From an uncultured Bacteroidales bacterium (GTDB lineage Bacteria > Bacteroidota > Bacteroidia > Bacteroidales > P3): a stretch of 16,102 nt of DNA. Positions 15,270-16,102 of the stretch are shown in pieces. Location of the stretch: the NCBI GenBank assembly GCA_937910265.1, contig CALEPD010000004.1:1-16102 (forward strand). Reading direction: 5' to 3'. Numbering within the stretch: the first letter of the stretch is position 1; every line of letters starts with the position of its first letter. A program made the position numbers and the translations under genes. The notes beneath the pieces are model-generated. The model was not told the DNA's origin. It saw nothing but the letters and a program-made list of their open reading frames with translations, and did not search any database.

Positions 15270-16102
15270 TCTTTTTGATTTTATTGTTAAGCGCCATAAT
15301 GGCGTTGTATGCCATGAAACCGGAAGCCAACTCAACACTCCTTTCATCGACCATTAAATCGGAGCGATGGAGATTGCTGAAAGGAGTACCCGGTTGGTGG
15401 ATTCCAATTCGGAAATAGCATGCGGGTATTTTCTGGGCGAAGTAGGCGAAATCCTCTGCAGTCATCCTAAGGTCGAGCCATTCGACGTTATCATGCCCCA
15501 AATAAGCGACACCGTTGTCGAAAACCTGCTGTGTACACTCATCGTTGTTGACCAAGTATGGATAACCATAGTCAATAAACAAATCGCAGGAGGCTCCCAT
15601 GCTTTCTGCGACACCCTCGCTCATTTTTCTTATTTTATCATGGCACTGTAAACGCCACTGCTCGTCGAAGGTACGTATGATACCTTCCATTTTAACCTCG
15701 TCGGGGATAATATTGGTACGGCCAACTCCGACAAACTTTCCGAAACTGAGGACCGTGGGCATCATTGGAGCAGCGTTGCGGGAGACCAGTTGCTGCAATG
15801 CGACCACAATATGCGAAGCCACCACAATGGGATCGACACCCAGATGCGGAGTTGCGCCATGGCCACCTACCCCTTTCACAGTCCAATAGAGTTCGTCGGT
15901 TGATGCCATGTACTTGCCTTTACGCATACCTATTTTGCCACAATCCATGTCGGGAAGGCAATGGAATGCATAAATTTCGTCTGGTGTGCATTCATCAAAC
16001 AGACCATCGTCCATCATCATCTTGGCACCACCGGGATACATTTCCTCAGAAGGCTCGAAGATCAGCATCACCGACCCTCGCAACTCGTCCTTCAGATGGG
16101 CA
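15262..16102 (-). CDS. M20 family amidohydrolase/aminoacylase-like peptidase (5' truncated)
   Basis: The C-terminal ~280 residues of an M20D-type metal hydrolase (hippurate hydrolase/N-acyl-amino-acid amidohydrolase group). The frame runs to the window edge (…HLKDELRGSVMLIFEPSEE), so about 110 N-terminal residues, including the first metal ligands, are missing. Visible family marks are the catalytic/metal glutamates in FEPSEE, HCLPDMDCG, the dimerisation-domain motif KGVGGHGATPH, and the late metal-binding motif TAEDFAYF followed by PACYFRIG. The enzyme would cleave N-acyl groups from amino acids or small peptides in the cytosol; the exact substrate cannot be told. It is the first visible gene of a two-gene unit with the MATE transporter, so export or detoxification of a product is possible but speculative. 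Confidence 0.92.
   Translation of the reverse strand, partial: AHLKDELRGSVMLIFEPSEEMYPGGAKMMMDDGLFDECTPDEIYAFHCLPDMDCGKIGMRKGKYMASTDELYWTVKGVGGHGATPHLGVDPIVVASHIVVALQQLVSRNAAPMMPTVLSFGKFVGVGRTNIIPDEVKMEGIIRTFDEQWRLQCHDKIRKMSEGVAESMGASCDLFIDYGYPYLVNNDECTQQVFDNGVAYLGHDNVEWLDLRMTAEDFAYFAQKIPACYFRIGIHQPGTPFSNLHRSDLMVDERSVELASGFMAYNAIMALNNKIKKNG

Noticed and set aside
15270..15347. Longer MATE start adding 26 residues
   Set aside because: The extra part lies within the coding region of the M20 gene and gives an untypical N-terminus; the ATG at 15269 overlaps the M20 stop as in coupled genes.

Overview
The window is a chromosomal stretch from a member of the Bacteroidota, most probably order Bacteroidales. 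Three things point there: PorX, the response regulator of the type IX secretion system; PepSY-like and patatin/beta-barrel envelope proteins of the kind common in that phylum; and promoters of the form TTTG-N20-TAnnTTTG used by its primary sigma factor. Start codons also mostly lack a clear Shine-Dalgarno sequence. I cannot name the genus from sequence alone. No phage, insertion sequence, CRISPR array or integron is visible; this looks like ordinary core chromosome with a few interesting regulatory details.

Left part, mainly plus strand (1-6661). The C-terminal part of a DsbD-type thiol:disulfide interchange protein (cut by the window edge) ends in an intrinsic terminator. The terminator runs directly into a canonical promoter for an initiator tRNA-fMet. 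The tRNA has its own hairpin terminator, and 13 bases after the T-rich tail begins a small predicted outer-membrane protein of unknown family. Converging on it from the minus strand is porX (receiver plus PglZ phosphatase domain). Divergent from porX is mfd, the transcription-repair coupling factor, whose -7 box and start codon lie inside one perfect 7-bp inverted repeat.

Middle (6662-10007), minus strand. A secreted protein made of four PepSY-like modules ends in a hairpin shared with the end of mfd. Upstream of it lie purA (adenylosuccinate synthetase) and an acidic cytosolic protein of unknown function. These three may be one transcription unit, since no convincing promoter is visible before purA or the PepSY gene.

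Right part (10238-16102), minus strand. An outer-membrane patatin phospholipase (signal peptide, patatin domain, POTRA-like segment, C-terminal beta-barrel) sits 7 bases upstream of murB, and the two form an operon with a very good promoter at 13798-13829. The phospholipase gene holds a C9 homopolymer at the junction of the POTRA-like segment and the barrel, and its promoter spacer holds an A9 run; both are candidate slippage sites. Upstream, a MATE-family transporter overlaps by 8 bases the end of an M20-family amidohydrolase cut by the window edge.

I found no clearly new multi-gene system. The best leads are the possible phase-variable phospholipase, the operator-like palindrome at the porX/mfd divergence, and the arrangement terminator-promoter-tRNA-terminator-outer-membrane gene.
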